This document shows positions 52,015 to 62,904 of a DNA stretch of 64,000 nucleotides, piece by piece. The stretch is from Pyrenula massariospora. Its lineage: Eukaryota; Ascomycota; Eurotiomycetes; Pyrenulales; Pyrenulaceae. The first letter of the stretch is position 1. Every line of letters begins with the position of its first letter. The stretch is taken from positions 2,294,001 to 2,358,000 of the forward strand of contig JAGFMI010000005.1 of NCBI GenBank assembly GCA_021030905.1, read 5' to 3'. The position numbers and the translations under genes were made by a program. Under the pieces are notes generated by a model. It did no database searches. It worked only from the letters and a program-made list of their open reading frames with translations, and had not been told where the DNA came from.

Positions 52015-55000
52015 ATGGCCAGCGGCAGGCCTCCTGGTGACAAGCATGACGACCTCTTGGATCTGGATAGCTCCAGACCAGTTTACAACACCGGCCAGGC
52101 GCCACCGGTGAATGACGATCACTTAACGCAACACTTCAGCATTGACGATCCCGAAACTCCGCAGCCGCGACCTTCTGTATCTTACGACAATTTCGTCGGC
52201 GGCGGCAGTGCTCCAGCTGCCTCAACCTCTCACGGAGCAGATGTACAACCACACTTCGCCTCCCATCAGAATTACTCGCAGACATCCGGATTGAACAATT
52301 ACGAGCGATATGCGGATGATGACCTAGAAGACGATCATTCAGTGCAAAGATATTACGACGATCAAAATGCCTCGTTCGACAATGTGCCAGGAGGAGTCAA
52401 CGTTGTTGGCGGGCAGGCCCGGAATCGCAATAGTATACTCAGCATGGGAGGAGGCTTTACAGGCAAGGTCAAGAACATGCTGGGGATGGGCCCAGGATAT
52501 TCAGAAATGGACTTACCTCTGACCGAGGCTGGCGCAAGAGGTTCTAAGATCAACGGTCAGGCAAATGGACACTCAGGCCACCTTGACGGCAGTAGGAGAT
52601 TCTCGCCCGGCAATTTCAAGTTTGGAATTGGCAGGAGGAAGCCAGACCCTTCAAGTCTTGGTCCTCGGATAATACATCTCAACAATGGTCCTGCCAACTC
52701 GGGCCACGGGTGGTTGGACAACCACATATCTACGGCAAAATACAATGTTGCAACTTTCATACCCAAATTTTTATATGAGCAGTTTCGAAAATACGCCAAC
52801 GTCTTCTTCTTGTTCACTGCGATTCTCCAACAGATTCCAGATTTATCACCTACGAACCGTTTCACAACCATTGTACCTTTAGGTATAGTCTTGCTTGTGT
52901 CCGCGATTAAGGAGCTGGTCGAAGATTTCAAGCGAAAGAATTCCGACAAAACCCTCAATTTCTCAAAGGCTAAGGTGCTGAGAGGCTCCACTTTTGAGGA
53001 GTCGAGATGGGTCGATGTGGTTGTAGGTGACGTCGTTCGTGTCCAGTCAGAAGAATCATTCCCTGCGGATCTTGTTCTCCTTGCAAGCTCTGAACCTGAA
53101 GGTCTTTGCTACATCGAAACAGCTAATCTTGATGGAGAAACCAATCTCAAGATCAAGCAAGCGATACCCGAGACGGCTCATTTAGTTAGCCCTGGAGATT
53201 TGAGTCGATTGACAGGTCGGATACGATCCGAGCAACCGAATAGCAGTCTCTATACCTATGAGGCGACATTGACTGTGCAGGCTGGCGGGGGAGAAAAAGA
53301 ACTGCCATTAAATCCAGACCAGCTACTTCTGCGTGGGGCGACATTGCGGAACACGCCTTGGATTCACGGGATAGTCGTTTTCACAGGCCACGAAACGAAA
53401 TTAATGAGAAATGCCACGGCCACACCGATAAAACGGACTGACGTGGAACGCATGTTGAATAGACAGATCTTGATGCTCATCTGCATCCTGCTTGTCTTGA
53501 GCTTGATCAGCTCTATCGGAGACTTGATAGTGCGAGAGACCATAAGCTCAAAGCTGAGCTATCTCTATAACGGGAGTTTTAACGCTGCGGGACAATTCTT
53601 CTCCGACATATTTACCTACTGGGTGCTTTATTCGAATCTTGTTCCCATCTCCTTATTCGTGACTATCGAATTAGTCAAGTATTTCCACGCAATGTTAATC
53701 AATTCCGATCTAGATATGTATTACGACAAAACAGATACTCCGGCTACGTGTCGCACTTCCTCCCTTGTCGAAGAGCTTGGACAGATTGAGTATATATTCT
53801 CCGACAAGACGGGGACTCTGACCTGCAATCAGATGGAGTACAGACAGTGCTCGATAGGTGGCATACAATATGCACAGGTTGTACCCGAGGATAGGAGAGC
53901 TACGGACGGAGATGATAGTGGTATACACGACTTTAAGAGACTGAACCAGAACCTCAAAACACACCACACGCGAACCGCAATACATCACTTCCTTACCCTA
54001 CTTGCCACATGCCATACAGTCATTCCAGAGCGTACCGATGAGAAAGGCGGAGAAATAAGGTATCAAGCAGCTTCACCGGACGAAGGCGCATTGGTCGAAG
54101 GAGCCGTTCTTCTAGGTTACAAGTTTACGGCACGAAAACCTCGGTCTGTTATCATCGAAATAGACGGCGTGGAACAAGAATATGAACTGCTTGCAGTTTG
54201 CGAATTCAATTCTACCAGGAAGCGGATGTCAACTATCTTCCGCTGTCCAGATGGCAAGATCCGTTGCTATTGCAAAGGAGCTGATACTGTCATTCTCGAA
54301 CGTCTGAGCAAAGATAATCCAATCGTGGACGTTACTCTCCAGCATCTGGAAGACTATGCAACCGAGGGGCTTAGAACGCTATGCCTTGCTATGAGAGAAA
54401 TATCTGAAGGCGAGTTTCGAGAATGGCAACAGGTTTTCGACAAAGCTGCCACCACGGTCAGTGGTAACCGAGCTGAAGAGCTTGAAAAAGCCGCTGAACT
54501 GATTGAACATGATTTCTATCTCCTTGGCGCCACTGCAATCGAAGACCGATTACAAGACGGAGTACCAGATACGATTCACACATTACAGACCGCCGGTATC
54601 AAGGTATGGGTGCTGACAGGAGACAGACAAGAGACTGCGATCAATATTGGTATGAGTTGTAAGCTGATTAGCGAAGACATGACACTCCTGATTGTGAACG
54701 AAGAGAATGCCACCGCAACCCGAGACAATATCACCAAGAAGCTGGAAGCTGTCAGGAGCCAAGCAGCATCCAATGCTGCAGAGAAAGACACACTCGCACT
54801 AATTATTGACGGGAAGTCGTTAACATATGCTCTCGAGAAGGATATGGAGAAAGAATTTCTTGATCTGGCCGTGATGTGCAAAGCGGTTATTTGCTGGTCT
54901 GTGTATTTTGCTCTAAGATTCGATGTCTGCTAACCTGCTATTCTAGTCGGGTGTCTCCATTACAGAAAGCTCTAGTTGTAAAGCTTGTGAAGCGACACCT

Positions 55001-56151
55001 TAAGACCCTTTTGCTTGCCATTGGCGACGGTGCCAACGATGTGTCAATGATCCAAGCGGCCCACGTCGGAGTTGGCATAAGCGGTCTAGAAGGTCTTCAA
55101 GCCGCTCGTAGTGCTGATGTCGCCATCGCACAGTTCCGCTATCTTCGTAAACTCCTTCTCGTCCACGGTGCTTGGAGTTATCAACGCATTTCCAAGGTTA
55201 TACTCTACTCATTCTATAAAAACATTGCTCTCTTCATGACGCAATTTTGGGTATGATGGGTCTTTCGTGTCTTGTCGATCAATTGTAGCTGACAAAATGC
55301 AGTACTCTTTCTTCAACGGATTTTCCGGTCAGGTCATTTACGAGTCATGGGTTCTGTCTCTATACAACGTCCTCTTCACGGTCCTCCCACCCTTTGCGAT
55401 GGGCATTTGCGACCAGTTCATCTCTGCGCGGCTGCTTGACCGCTACCCCCAACTTTACCTTCTGGGCCAGAAGGGTACCTTCTTCCGAATGCATTCGTTC
55501 TTCTCCTGGGTGGCGAATGGCTTTTACCATTCTCTCCTCGCATATTTCTTCAGCGTCTTGATCTTCCGTCGGGACGGAATCCTCTCTAATGGACAGGTTG
55601 CTGGCCATTGGCTGTGGGGAATGAGCACCTATACTGCAGTCTTACTGGTTGTGCTTGGTAAAGCAGGCCTGATCTCCAACATCTGGACAAAGTATACCGT
55701 TGCCGCGATTCCTGGATCCTTCGCCATATGGCTTGTCTTCTTCCCTGTGTATTCGATAGTTGCTCCCCTACTCGGGGTGTCCGAGGAGCTTCACGGTATT
55801 CCTGCAAAAATGTTCACGTCACCCCTTTTCTACGCCCTTCTCATTCTTCTACCCCCCCTCTGCCTGGTGCGTGACTTTGGCTGGAAATATGCCAAGCGGA
55901 TGTACAATCCGCAAGCCTACCATCATGTGCAAGAGATCCAGAAGTACAACGTGGCCGACTACCGGCCGAGAATGGAACAGTTCCAGAAGGCGGTGCGGAA
56001 GGTTCGACAAGTGCAGCGGATGAGGAAGCAGAGGGGCTATGCCTTCAGTGCTGCAGATGAGGGGAGGGGAGAAGGTATGCGGATTATCGGGGCGTACGAC
56101 ACAACCAGGAGAAGAGGGAAATTTGGGGAAATGGAAAGTTCGAGAGGATGA
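52015..56151 (+). CDS. DRS2: P4-type ATPase, aminophospholipid flippase DRS2
   Basis: Three exons (52015-54896, 54947-55250, 55303-56151) give 1,344 residues, as expected for Drs2. The cytosolic N-terminus is acidic and glycine-rich. Helices 1-2 follow [29 protein letters not shown]. The actuator loop has the flippase form DGETNLK in the position of DGE. The PISL motif ([12 protein letters not shown]) marks a P4 ATPase. The phosphorylation site DKTGTLT has Asp597. The nucleotide-binding KGAD motif is CKGADTVI, and the hinge is [11 protein letters not shown] in exon 2. Six C-terminal helices end with a basic tail. Drs2 flips phosphatidylserine and phosphatidylethanolamine to the cytosolic side of late Golgi membranes with a Cdc50 partner. 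DnfB-like naming is possible. Confidence 0.96.
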
Positions 56152-57242
56152 TAGCCATTTGCATTCGCAAGGAGAAATGCCGGTATCGGTGCTTTTTGTG
56201 CGAGGTATCTTTGTTTTGACCAGCTCTAAATGGATTTCTCAAGACTTCTGGGTTTACCACTTTTGACTGGACAATGTCACATGTAGAGTGAAAGGACTTG
56301 AGATCTATGGAGCCAGCGCAGGGATATTTTATGCATTTTTCGAAGAGTATAATTCTCGAATCTAGACTATGTCTTAGAACGGGCCGCGAGCTTCCGGCCG
56401 TAGCATTGAAAGAATAAAAAGGAATAAAGGATCCAGCGGTCCATCCGCAATCCATGCCCGCGCGGCACGATCACGGGGCGACAGGGCTGAGATTGGGCTG
56501 TGGTGGTTGTCTCGGAAGATAGCGAGGATAGATGGCTGCATGTTGGCTGCTGTGCGGCGCGCATATCTTGGGCCGGACAGGACGCTGTGACTGGGCGCCT
56601 CGGTCGCACAACATGGTGTTTGTTCTGCCTATGGCGTCGGTGCCAATAATAATGGGTGAGGCTGCTCAAAGAAAGACAGAGGTCATGGACAGAGGATCCT
56701 TCGCAATGTTGGCGTTGGAGGAATCTGGGACTTTGGGAATTTCGGAAATTCGGTCAGTTGCCGCCAAGGCCGGCTGTCAGATGATGGAGGAGGTCATTCC
56801 ATCTCCATCTCCATCTCCATCTCGACCTCCACCTCCACCAAGCCTAACCCGTCCTTCCCCTCCACTCTCCCTATAGACCCGAAGCTATTCTCTTTCTTGT
56901 CCGACCTCTGACTCCTCGCCAGCTATATCTCTCCCTGCCTTCTCTTCGGCCTTTATCGGTCTCTTTTCCAGCCATTTCTGGTATGGCAGCGGCGGCAGCC
57001 TTACGAGCCTACTTGGCCAACCGCCTGGCTGCCCCCAAAATCCGAAGCCGCTGACTGCGCCTTGTTTCGATTCATTCACCTCACACTACACCTTTCCTTA
57101 CGCACCTGCTGATGAACATGACGTTGGCTCGTCTCCGTCGCCTTTCCACATGCTCTTTACAGTGAATCTAGCAATCGGTCGTTCCACCGCATGACCCCAC
57201 TGCTATCTTGCCTCCACCCTACCTCCAAGCCACCTTGCCAGA
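56152..57242. other. 3' region of DRS2 and promoter of the CLC channel gene
   Basis: 1.1 kb with no supported gene. The right half is pyrimidine-rich, with a tccatc microsatellite and long ct-rich stretches before the CLC start, a usual promoter/leader composition in filamentous ascomycetes. Confidence 0.4.
56798..56839. repeat. tccatc/ccacct simple repeat
   Basis: Four tandem copies of tccatc grade into tcgacc and ccacct units. It lies in the likely promoter region of the CLC gene. Confidence 0.85.
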
Positions 57243-59981
57243 ATGCCCAAATCCGTATCCTCCTACTTTGCGCCCAAGGCGGCCGAGGAGTCGGATGGTG
57301 GCCTACACTCTCCTCGATCTCCGCTGATGTCGAACCCTCCCTCACCGCACACCCGCCGCACCCAGTCCGCTCGCTTTTCCGATCTGAATCTCAGAAGCCA
57401 TCTTCCAACGCGCCTAGTGATGGACGAGAGCGCCAACGAACGTTCGGCTTTGCTCAACCATGCCGATCCCGGCAGAACGTATACGAGGAGCGGTCCCCCA
57501 ACCCCGAAAGGAGAGTCTAGAGTTGGGCCTACAACCCTTTCAAGATCGCAGAGCATAGCCGGCGGCAGTGTGAAGCTGCTGTCCAGGAGCCATAGCCGTG
57601 CTAATTCTTGGGGACACCGAATAGCCTCAATGGCTGGACTGGATACTTTGCGGAATCAGAACGGCCCCCTGTCATCGAAAACAATCAAATCCATGTTTCT
57701 CGACGAGCGGGTTTGGTATGATCAATTCACATCTACCGATTGGGTGCACGACTCTATTGCTGATGGTCACCGGGTGCGGGAGCTTCGAAGGCGTAAAGAT
57801 TTCAAAGGTCGTATCATTGCGTGGTTTGATGGTGCTCAAGGCTGGATCCTGGTTGCCATCATTGGCCTGCTTACTGCCTGTGTTGCCTATTTTGTCGACG
57901 TCACAGAATCGTCCTTGTACGACTATAAGGAAGGTTACTGTGATGGGAGATGGCACGCGAGCCGCCGTGCCTGCTGCGAAGGTCGAGAAGAGTGTGAAAG
58001 CTGGCGAACATGGAGCGAGATCTTTCAACCTTCAGGGGTCGACACTCAATGGATCGACTTCGCTTCTTTTATCATTGCATGTACTGTCCTTGCACTGGCG
58101 TCCTGTTTTCTCACCCTCCTTTCCAAAACCATCGTACCTTCAAATGTCTCCCTATCTACCCTTGACGAAAACTTGGCTGCCGAGCGAAAAGCACAACTGG
58201 ACGAGGACTCGAAAGTTGTCATTAATCCAGCTCAAGAGATGAATCCTCCACCAAACATGGTCTACTACTCGGCAGCTGGAAGCGGTGTTGCTGAAGTTAA
58301 GGTGATACTTAGTGGCTTTGTCCTCCATGGATACCTTGGCTTGAGAACCTTGATAATTAAAACTCTGGCTATGGTGCTCAGTGTGGCTTCTGGAATGAGC
58401 CTTGGGAAAGAAGGACCATATGTTCATATCGCCACCTGCATTGGCAACATTTGCTGCAGACTGTTCTCTAAATACAACCAGAACGACGGGAAAAGACGTG
58501 AGGTGCTAAGTGCGAGCGCTGCCAGCGGAGTCGGTGTGGCTTTTGGTTCGCCCATTGGTGGTGTCCTGTTCAGCTTGGAAGAAGTGAGCTATTACTTCCC
58601 ACCCAAAACACTCTTTCGAACGTTTTTCTGTTGTATCGCTGCGGCTTTGTCCCTCAAGTTTCTCAATCCCTATGGCACTGGCAAAATCGTTATCTTCGAA
58701 GTCCGCTACATTTCCGACTGGGAGGTCTTCGAAATAATACTTTTCATTCTTATCGGGGTGCTAGGAGGTGCTTCTGGAGCGCTCTTTATCAAGGCGTCAC
58801 GCCTGTGGGCCAAGACGTTCCGCCGAATTCCAGCGATTAAAAAATGGCCAATGCTTGAGGTTGGGCTCGTAGCAATCATCACGGGCCTCACCTCATACTG
58901 GAATCGTTATGCCAAACTCGCTGTCACAGAACTTCTTTTCGAGCTTGCCTCTCCGTGTGACCCGAACGCGATTTCCACCACCGGTCTTTGTCCAAAGGAA
59001 TCCGACATCCCCGGAGTAATTCGGTACTTGCTTGCTGCATTCGTCATCAAAGCCTTTCTCACAATCATAACTTTTGGAATCAAGGTTCCCGCTGGGATAT
59101 ATGTTCCTTCAATGGTCGTCGGCGGTCTCATGGGTCGTATTGTTGGCCATACGATGCAGTACTTCACCCTCAAGTATCCTCATTTCTTTCTCTTCGCAAG
59201 TTGTCCAGTCCAGGGCGGCATCGAAAGATGTGTCACACCAGGCGTATACGCCCTTGTGGCAGCGGGTGCGACCATGTGTGGAGTGACTCGTCTCTCCGTG
59301 ACTCTTGCCGTCATTTTGTTTGAACTCACTGGTTCTTTGGACCACGTACTTCCCTTTTCTCTTGCCGTCCTTGTCGCAAAGTGGACTGCTGATGCGATTG
59401 AGCCTCTGAGTATATACGATCTCCTAACCGATATGAATTCATACCCATTCCTCGACAATAAGATACATCCCGTCTTCGACACCGAGCTCGGTGATATCGT
59501 TCCTCTCATCCGTACTAAGCGCATCATTGATATCAGCAACTCACCCCTCGTTCGCGCTGCTGATCTCCGAGAAAAGTTGGAATACTTGCAATCGACTGGC
59601 GAACTTGATGGCGGCTTGCCCATTATCCGACATGAGGTCCTGGTCGGCCTGATACCTGCTCCTGATCTAGAATTTGCGTTGGATCGCCTTGATGACGAGG
59701 AGTCCACCCTCTGCCTCATGTCAACGGATGTCCGGTGGAGTGACTACGACGAAGAAGACGATAGTAACCCTGCGGATCCAACAGATTTAACACCGTATAT
59801 TGATCCAGCGCCTGTTGCGCTCGATGTGCATTCCCCGATGGATCTTGTTTACCAATGTTTTGTGAAATTGGGCCTGCGGTATATATGTGTTTTGAGAGAC
59901 GGAACCTTCACGGGTCTAGTTCACAAAAAGACGTTTGTGAAATATATCAAAGACTTGGAAAAAGAGGAGAGTGGACATTAA
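57243..59981 (+). CDS. CLC-type voltage-gated chloride channel/transporter with CBS domains
   Basis: A single exon of 912 residues. The N-terminal ~190 residues are cytosolic and rich in S, R and P. The CLC core shows GSGVAEVKVILSGF (selectivity motif GSGVAE in the usual GSGIPE position), SGMSLGKEGPYVHIATCIGN with gating Glu390 in GKEGP, and SAASGVGVAFGSPIGGVLFSLEEVS. Helix N is GIKVPAGIYVPSMVVGG and the pore-lining end is GVTRLSVTLAVILFELTGSLDHV. Two CBS domains close the chain, about residues 735-800 and 850-905 (QSTGELDGGLPIIRHEVLVGLI; HSPMDLVYQCFVKLGLRYICVL). The nearest yeast relative is Gef1 of Golgi/endosomal membranes; vacuolar relatives are also possible. It follows DRS2, another Golgi/endosome protein, in the same direction. 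Confidence 0.95.
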   Translation: MPKSVSSYFAPKAAEESDGGLHSPRSPLMSNPPSPHTRRTQSARFSDLNLRSHLPTRLVMDESANERSALLNHADPGRTYTRSGPPTPKGESRVGPTTLSRSQSIAGGSVKLLSRSHSRANSWGHRIASMAGLDTLRNQNGPLSSKTIKSMFLDERVWYDQFTSTDWVHDSIADGHRVRELRRRKDFKGRIIAWFDGAQGWILVAIIGLLTACVAYFVDVTESSLYDYKEGYCDGRWHASRRACCEGREECESWRTWSEIFQPSGVDTQWIDFASFIIACTVLALASCFLTLLSKTIVPSNVSLSTLDENLAAERKAQLDEDSKVVINPAQEMNPPPNMVYYSAAGSGVAEVKVILSGFVLHGYLGLRTLIIKTLAMVLSVASGMSLGKEGPYVHIATCIGNICCRLFSKYNQNDGKRREVLSASAASGVGVAFGSPIGGVLFSLEEVSYYFPPKTLFRTFFCCIAAALSLKFLNPYGTGKIVIFEVRYISDWEVFEIILFILIGVLGGASGALFIKASRLWAKTFRRIPAIKKWPMLEVGLVAIITGLTSYWNRYAKLAVTELLFELASPCDPNAISTTGLCPKESDIPGVIRYLLAAFVIKAFLTIITFGIKVPAGIYVPSMVVGGLMGRIVGHTMQYFTLKYPHFFLFASCPVQGGIERCVTPGVYALVAAGATMCGVTRLSVTLAVILFELTGSLDHVLPFSLAVLVAKWTADAIEPLSIYDLLTDMNSYPFLDNKIHPVFDTELGDIVPLIRTKRIIDISNSPLVRAADLREKLEYLQSTGELDGGLPIIRHEVLVGLIPAPDLEFALDRLDDEESTLCLMSTDVRWSDYDEEDDSNPADPTDLTPYIDPAPVALDVHSPMDLVYQCFVKLGLRYICVLRDGTFTGLVHKKTFVKYIKDLEKEESGH

Positions 59982-60762
59982 AATAGGGCAGGGCTGCATT
60001 CACTAAAGAACCAGAAAGTAAAGTAGGTGCCCCAGCAGAAAAGTATACGTTCGGAGTTTGGGTCCTGTTGCATAGCGAAGGAATCTTTTGGCGAATCACA
60101 GTCTCATGGATATGCATTGAGACTTGGTCTCAGAGAGGAGTCCAGCAGGTGGCTACTGTCTTGGTATTTTTACTTCCTACTGTAAATCAGAACGACTGTA
60201 GAACTTATGCTGTGGAAAGACCACTGATCCTGAATCTATCGTGAATTCTAGCTTTTTACACTTATTTTTTCTAGTTCTAACGCCTTTGGGGCCGAGCGGT
60301 GGGTCGTATTAAGCGACGCGCTGAGATGCGTAAAAGACGGTGTGATCTTCTTCACTTTCAGTTCGCCACATTAACGACTTGCACCGAAAAAGATGAAAAC
60401 AAGGGCATGAACGGAGGGTAAACTTTTCTGGGGAACCTCAGCAGGAAGCCGTTAGTACAGACTAGTGGTACAGATCCATTCCATGCGTGAGAATGTCTTA
60501 GATAATAAATTGCGCTGCGCAGGTTTTCAATGAGCCGTCGCATATGTGCTAGGGATATGGTAGAAGAAGCTCTATCAGCCGCAATGAGCTTTTAAGAAAG
60601 AGGTTATCATGTTCGCAAAATCGTCTAGGAGAAGTTTCGAACTGGACAATTGATAGGTAGTTCTAGCATCTGTGAGGATCGACTTTTCCTTTCCAAGCAC
60701 AGTCCATCATTATCAACACTGTAATTCATGCTCCCGTATACTGTTCATGGCGGCCATTCTTC
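59982..60762. other. Intergenic region downstream of the CLC gene
   Basis: 781 bp of AT-rich 3' flank. No supported gene. Confidence 0.35.
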
Positions 60763-61915
60763 TCAATATCTCGCTCGTTTTATAAACCTCTCCAATGACA
60801 GTTCCCTTGCAATACTGCTTGTAATCGGCGACCTAGATTGCAGTAGTAAATTCGCTCCGTGGACCATGTCTGCTGGGTCCACACCATTAAACGCCCAGGT
60901 CCCAGCGTCGGCGTTGGATGCAGCATGCCCTTTGCGTGTCGGCGGCATGGGACCACCCACCTCCAGCGCATACGCTTACGGTCCCAAGTTGAAACCCATC
61001 TCGACGCTGCCTTCGCCAGCCAGGTAGAGGTCTCAGTACGGCGGAGCGACAAAGAGGCTGTCGCGCAGGATGTTTCCTGGTAAGGTCGGAATGATGATTT
61101 GTAGATGTGGTACCCTGTACCGAACGGGGCACCAACTCATCTACCTATTAGAATGAAGTGCATGTTTGTTTGATGTTGTCAAGGGCCGGAGCTAACAAAG
61201 TAGTAATAGGCCAGAAAAAGTGACAATTATCTTGTGCAGGACATTACGGCTGGAGATAGAGATGAAGACGACAAAACAGACGAGCTAGTTGGGACCAATC
61301 GTGCGGAGGAAATTTTGATGCCAGTCAGGCTTCTGAGCTTTGAAGCGAATTGTTTCTTGCTGGGAAACAGGTTGTTCGGTGAAGATGCTGCCATCTTAGA
61401 AGACCGTTAGCAACACGCCAGTAAGACGTAGGCACGATTAAATAACACTTAGAGCCGGTGAGGAGTGCCATGAAGAAGAGGATGCCAGCTAGGTTTCCAA
61501 AAAGGGACACAGTCGGCTCTTGCCAACATCCAGGAGGCTTAGTTAGCGGTGGAGGTAGGCGGTAGTCATGAACTACCAAAGTCAGTGAGTTGTCTAGGGC
61601 CGCACTGCCTGTAGCATCACCGTGATGTTGCTGGTGAAAAGGTCGGGACCGCTGAGAACGAGCATGACGAGGTCAATTGGGAACAGAAGAGCCCGAAGGG
61701 CGCGGACCAGTCCTGAATCATTCTCTTGATATCACCGGGCAGTGTTTGTACCTAAGAGTACGGCGCAGCCAAATCCTAGGAGAGATCCACAGATGCAGGA
61801 GTTGACGAAGGGTTTGTCAAGTCGCGTGTGAACTTTCTTCATACCAATCCAAGACACCAATTCGATTGTCTGTTGGGGAATGCATCTATGCCTCATGAAA
61901 GCAGTCCAGTTGTAA
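60763..61915 (-). pseudogene. Broken formate/nitrite transporter (FNT family) gene
   Basis: The minus strand carries, in order, recognisable pieces of a fungal FNT channel in shifting frames: CIPQQTIELVSWIGMKKVHTRLDKPF, CGSLLGFGCAVLLGTNTA, FPIDLVMLVLSGPDLFTSNIT, FMTTAYLHR, VSLFGNLAGILFFMALLTG, QKPDWHQNF, LVCFVVFISISSRNVLHKI, VGAPFGTGYHIYKS, LYLAGEGSVEMGFNLG and EVGGPMPPTR. At least four in-frame stops interrupt it (61543-61545, 61285-61287, 61137-61139, 61033-61035) and there are frameshifts. Three stops fall where the family has Trp and one where it has a polar residue. FNT proteins conduct formate or nitrite across the plasma membrane. Some gaps could be real introns, but the stops lie within conserved blocks, so loss of function is the better reading. 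Confidence 0.85.
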
Positions 61916-62904
61916 AAGATCAACAGATCCGCAGGTCAAAGGACAATCCACACTGAAGAATATCACTCTAGCTTTTCGAGAAGTTCCCAATACTTGACGA
62001 CCGTTGTCTCGTAAATGAATATTGATCACCTACATTTGAATGCCACAGTCCAAAGCTGATTGACACGCCCGCTCATTTCCGAAACCCTTTCGACGTCATT
62101 TTCAGCGCTGGGAGACTTTGGTGAGCTCCATCGTGAGAGACCGAGCCAAACCCTACAGTCAACATGGAGTGATAGGAGATGGCGGTATGGGCAAAATTTT
62201 CTCTTTATCATAGGCGTGTCGAACTCGTCGATATGAAGAACTTACCGCGCAATGGTTTTCTGCTCAATGCCATGCACTGATAACACGTTGGAGACGTACT
62301 CGGGCACCTCTTTGGGATGATTTTACAATGAAATCGCAGGCTAAGGCGGTGGTTGTTGACGAAAGCCCATCAATATTGAGTATCCCACATGGCCCCAACC
62401 TAACCTCCAGGGCTTAAACACCCACGGGACGCCTTTTTAGATCAGCCAGAGCCAACGCTTAACTAAATCTTCGTAGTTCCCGGCCGTTACTTAGTCCTCG
62501 AATACTACAGTCTACAATGACCGGGAGTGACAGTGTCCATCACCACCAAGATATAGGCGACAGTTGTAAATAAGATTGCGCAAACTCAGACCGAGATTGC
62601 CTAGCATCCTAGCTATGTCGCGATCGCTCAGTAGTAACGTAAGTTCGTCCTGCTACTCGTCAAAACGTGGCCCCCACAGCCGGGGCCACTGTCAACTTTG
62701 AGCATTCTGGCCGACACCAACAACTCAAGACATCAACCACAATGGCGTCGGTGTTTCGAAGAGCCTTATATCCATTTCGAGGGCCAATAATGGCCAGCGA
62801 CCCAAGCATTTCCCATGCTTTCTTTTGAGTCTGCCATCTTGTTATTTCCTTTTTTCCCTCTCCATCCTTGATGCGTTTTCTTCATCAGCCTTGCGGCCAG
62901 CTCC
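61916..62904. other. Intergenic region upstream of the glycosyltransferase gene
   Basis: About 1 kb without a supported gene. The left end is the former promoter side of the FNT relic; the right end is the promoter of the next gene. Confidence 0.35.

Noticed and set aside
51473-52105. 210-codon minus-strand frame upstream of DRS2
   Set aside because: It is rich in R, P and S with no motif, overlaps the DRS2 start, and has no supporting splice or start context.
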